From: Prorocentrum cordatum
Taxonomy: Eukaryota; Sar; Dinophyceae; Prorocentrales; Prorocentraceae
Assembly (NCBI GenBank): GCA_963575745.1
Contig: CAUYUJ010019105.1
Coordinates: 117,501 to 181,500 of the forward strand
Direction: 5' to 3'
DNA: 64,000 nt
In this document: positions 62,501 to 64,000 of the stretch, piece after piece
How positions within the stretch are numbered: the stretch's first letter is position 1
Layout: each line of letters opens with the position of its first letter
The notes under the pieces: model-generated
Databases searched by the model: none
Told to the model about the DNA's origin: nothing
What the model saw: the letters and a program-made list of their open reading frames with translations, nothing else
Program-made: the position numbers and the translations under genes

Positions 62501-64000
62501 CTACCGAACCCATGTGTCAGCCAGCGCTCGTCGAAGTCGAGGATGTCCGGCGGCCGCCTCCCGCGCGAATTGTGCGAACGCTTCTGCTGCGTTGTTGGTG
62601 CCGCCGTGGCGTTTGGCACAACTGGCCGAATGAGCAGCATAGAGCAGCAATGCTCGCTTGGAGAGCTCGGCGGCCGTGTGCGGGTTGTGCGCGACATGGG
62701 GCGCCAAGGAAAAGTCGCGGAGATCCGCGGCCGGAGCACGCGGCAGGCCGAGCTTCCGTGTGGCAAATTCCATCGCGACGGATCACACCGCGTAGTGTTG
62801 CAGAGAATCCTGGCAGTGGCCACATCCGAAGATGCAAGGGCCAGCTTCGCCAAATCGACTTCTGGTCACCCAGCCATTGCAGAGCGCGCGGAAAGTGGCG
62901 AACCAAATCCTGGGAGGGACGTCCCGGGCAAGACCATGTAGAAGCCGAACTGCACGATCAACCTGGCGCCCAGGTAGGAGGTGGACCGGGAAGTGGTCCA
63001 TGTGCCGACGGACTTGGCGAAAAAACAGACTCCGCTCGTCGGCCCCCAAGTGGAGTTGTGCCGTCTTCTGCCAGTCCTTCCGCTCAACATCGCGCGGCGA
63101 GCTCCCCCGAAGCAGCGCGGGGACGCTGGGGGGTCTGCTCCTCGCAGCCTGTTGCAGCCTCTCGCGTGCGCGGGCCAGGTTGGCGAGGACGTTGGCGTCG
63201 ACCCAGTCCCGCCACTGAGCTAAGCGATGCAGAGAGGAGCTGTCCGAGACAATGCGCTCCAAATCCCTGTGGCGACGCACCACGCCGAATCCCCCCTGGC
63301 CCGCATTCTGCCAATGGACAACCCGGCACTTCGAGGCATTGGCAATGTCGTGCAGGTTGGGGGGCTCCGCGTGGAAGCCGAGCATCCGGAGGTCGCAGAG
63401 CATGCGCGGGGAAGTCCAGCACCAGGGACCTCGGAAGAGTCTTGCAGACGTTGCGCTCAATGTCGTCCCAATTACTGGGGGGTTCAGAAGCTGCACAAGA
63501 GAGGTGAGGATCGGGGCGATGTCGGTCCGATAGGCGAGGATGGTGTTGAAGGGGCCGCATCCGATCCGCCGCCACAGCAGGGCGCGCTCCTGGAATTTGG
63601 CGACCGCCTTCACCCATGAGCAGTCTCCCCTGCCCGGCCCCATGCAGAAGCCAAGGTAGGTAGCATACTGCTGGATTGAAAAATCGCTCCAATTGCGGAC
63701 CTGCTGCTGGAGGTCGATCCGGATGGTCGCCTCGGCCTGCAGGGTGAGGGGGGCCCAGGCGGCTTTCCCGTGGTGGAGCCGAAGGCCAGATATGGCGCGG
63801 TATTATGTGAAGATGCTCTCCAGGATGCGCGCCTCGACGAGGGCGTTCGGCAGCACGACGGCGATGTCGTCCGCGCGTGCCCGGAGCGTGATCAGCGGAG
63901 CCATGCGCAGGGCCCGCCGAATGAGGACGTCCGAGATAACCGCGAAGAGCAGCGGCGAGAACGGACAACCCTGCCGCACTCCAGAAGACAACGTAAAACC
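62501..64000 (-). pseudogene. non-LTR retrotransposon reverse transcriptase, 3-prime part, runs off window
   Basis: One reading frame spans from the window edge to a stop at 62501, broken only by two nonsense codons (TAA at 63803-63805, TGA at 62783-62785) and no indel. Order of motifs: GVRQGCPFSPLLF (RT motif B) just inside the window edge, ADDIAVVL (catalytic motif C, about 63874-63851), GLRLHHGKAAW, a thumb-like region, CIFGCGHCQDSLQHYAV (zinc knuckle at about 62835-62786), and a C-terminal tail ending RALADTWVR. This is the RT half of a LINE-like element. No RNase H domain follows, unlike the remnant at 44-46 kb, so the two belong to different subfamilies or differ in completeness. The N-terminal part must lie beyond 64000. 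Confidence 0.88.

Noticed and set aside
62783-62785. TGA read as selenocysteine
   Set aside because: No SECIS-like element was looked for successfully, and a decaying retrotransposon with another nonsense codon is a simpler explanation.

Overview
This window reads as nuclear DNA of a eukaryote, almost certainly a dinoflagellate. It is GC-rich, very gene-poor and packed with repeats. The clearest lineage marker is a near-complete relic of the dinoflagellate spliced leader (DinoSL) at 40702-40724 (minus strand), which sits directly upstream of a decayed, cDNA-like gene. A weaker relic lies at 30250-30270. Two non-LTR retrotransposon remnants and a Ty1/copia reverse transcriptase remnant also fit this setting. 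I cannot name the genus. No prokaryotic operon, rRNA, tRNA or CRISPR array was found.

Layout. 1-4.2 kb: short foldback elements (MITE-like). 4.5-8.7 kb: an 18-bp satellite with a 1.7-kb higher-order period. 9.8-11.2 kb: a 112-bp minisatellite. 11.9-13.4 kb: GAT microsatellite. 15.1-17.1 kb: a composite element carrying a tandem array of about 90-bp units. 18.3-20.3 kb: an alpha/beta-hydrolase gene on the minus strand, set between two direct repeats. 20.3-34.8 kb: dense, often nested MITEs, with two more composite minisatellite elements. 34.9-36.6 kb: the largest clean composite element. 37.2-38.4 kb: CAT microsatellite. 39.3-40.7 kb: a retroposed gene with a DinoSL relic, split by a MITE. 44.2-46.5 kb: LINE remnant with an RNase H domain. 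46.8-47.7 kb: copia-type RT remnant. 48.8-51.1 kb: a 117-bp satellite whose units can each fold into a hairpin. 51-58.2 kb: (GGA/TCC)n tracts and foldbacks. 59-61.7 kb: local duplications. 62.5-64 kb: LINE RT and zinc-knuckle region, running off the window end.

The main result is a set of short nonautonomous transposon families, labelled A-Q here for convenience. Several are defined by terminal inverted repeats and matching target-site duplications: TA for A, B, F, G, I and others; 8 bp for C; 5 bp for E and P; 6 bp for J. Many copies sit inside other copies. In several cases an empty paralogous site in the same window shows the insertion junction directly, which allows a relative chronology. 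A second result is a composite element built from a conserved left block, a CT-rich tract, a variable-length 88-112-bp minisatellite and a conserved right block, seen four to six times in both orientations.

Only one intact-looking host reading frame is present (19033-19788). It lacks the catalytic serine expected of its family. Most other long open frames are by-products of repeats without stop codons. Family assignments come from reading motifs by eye. No search was run.
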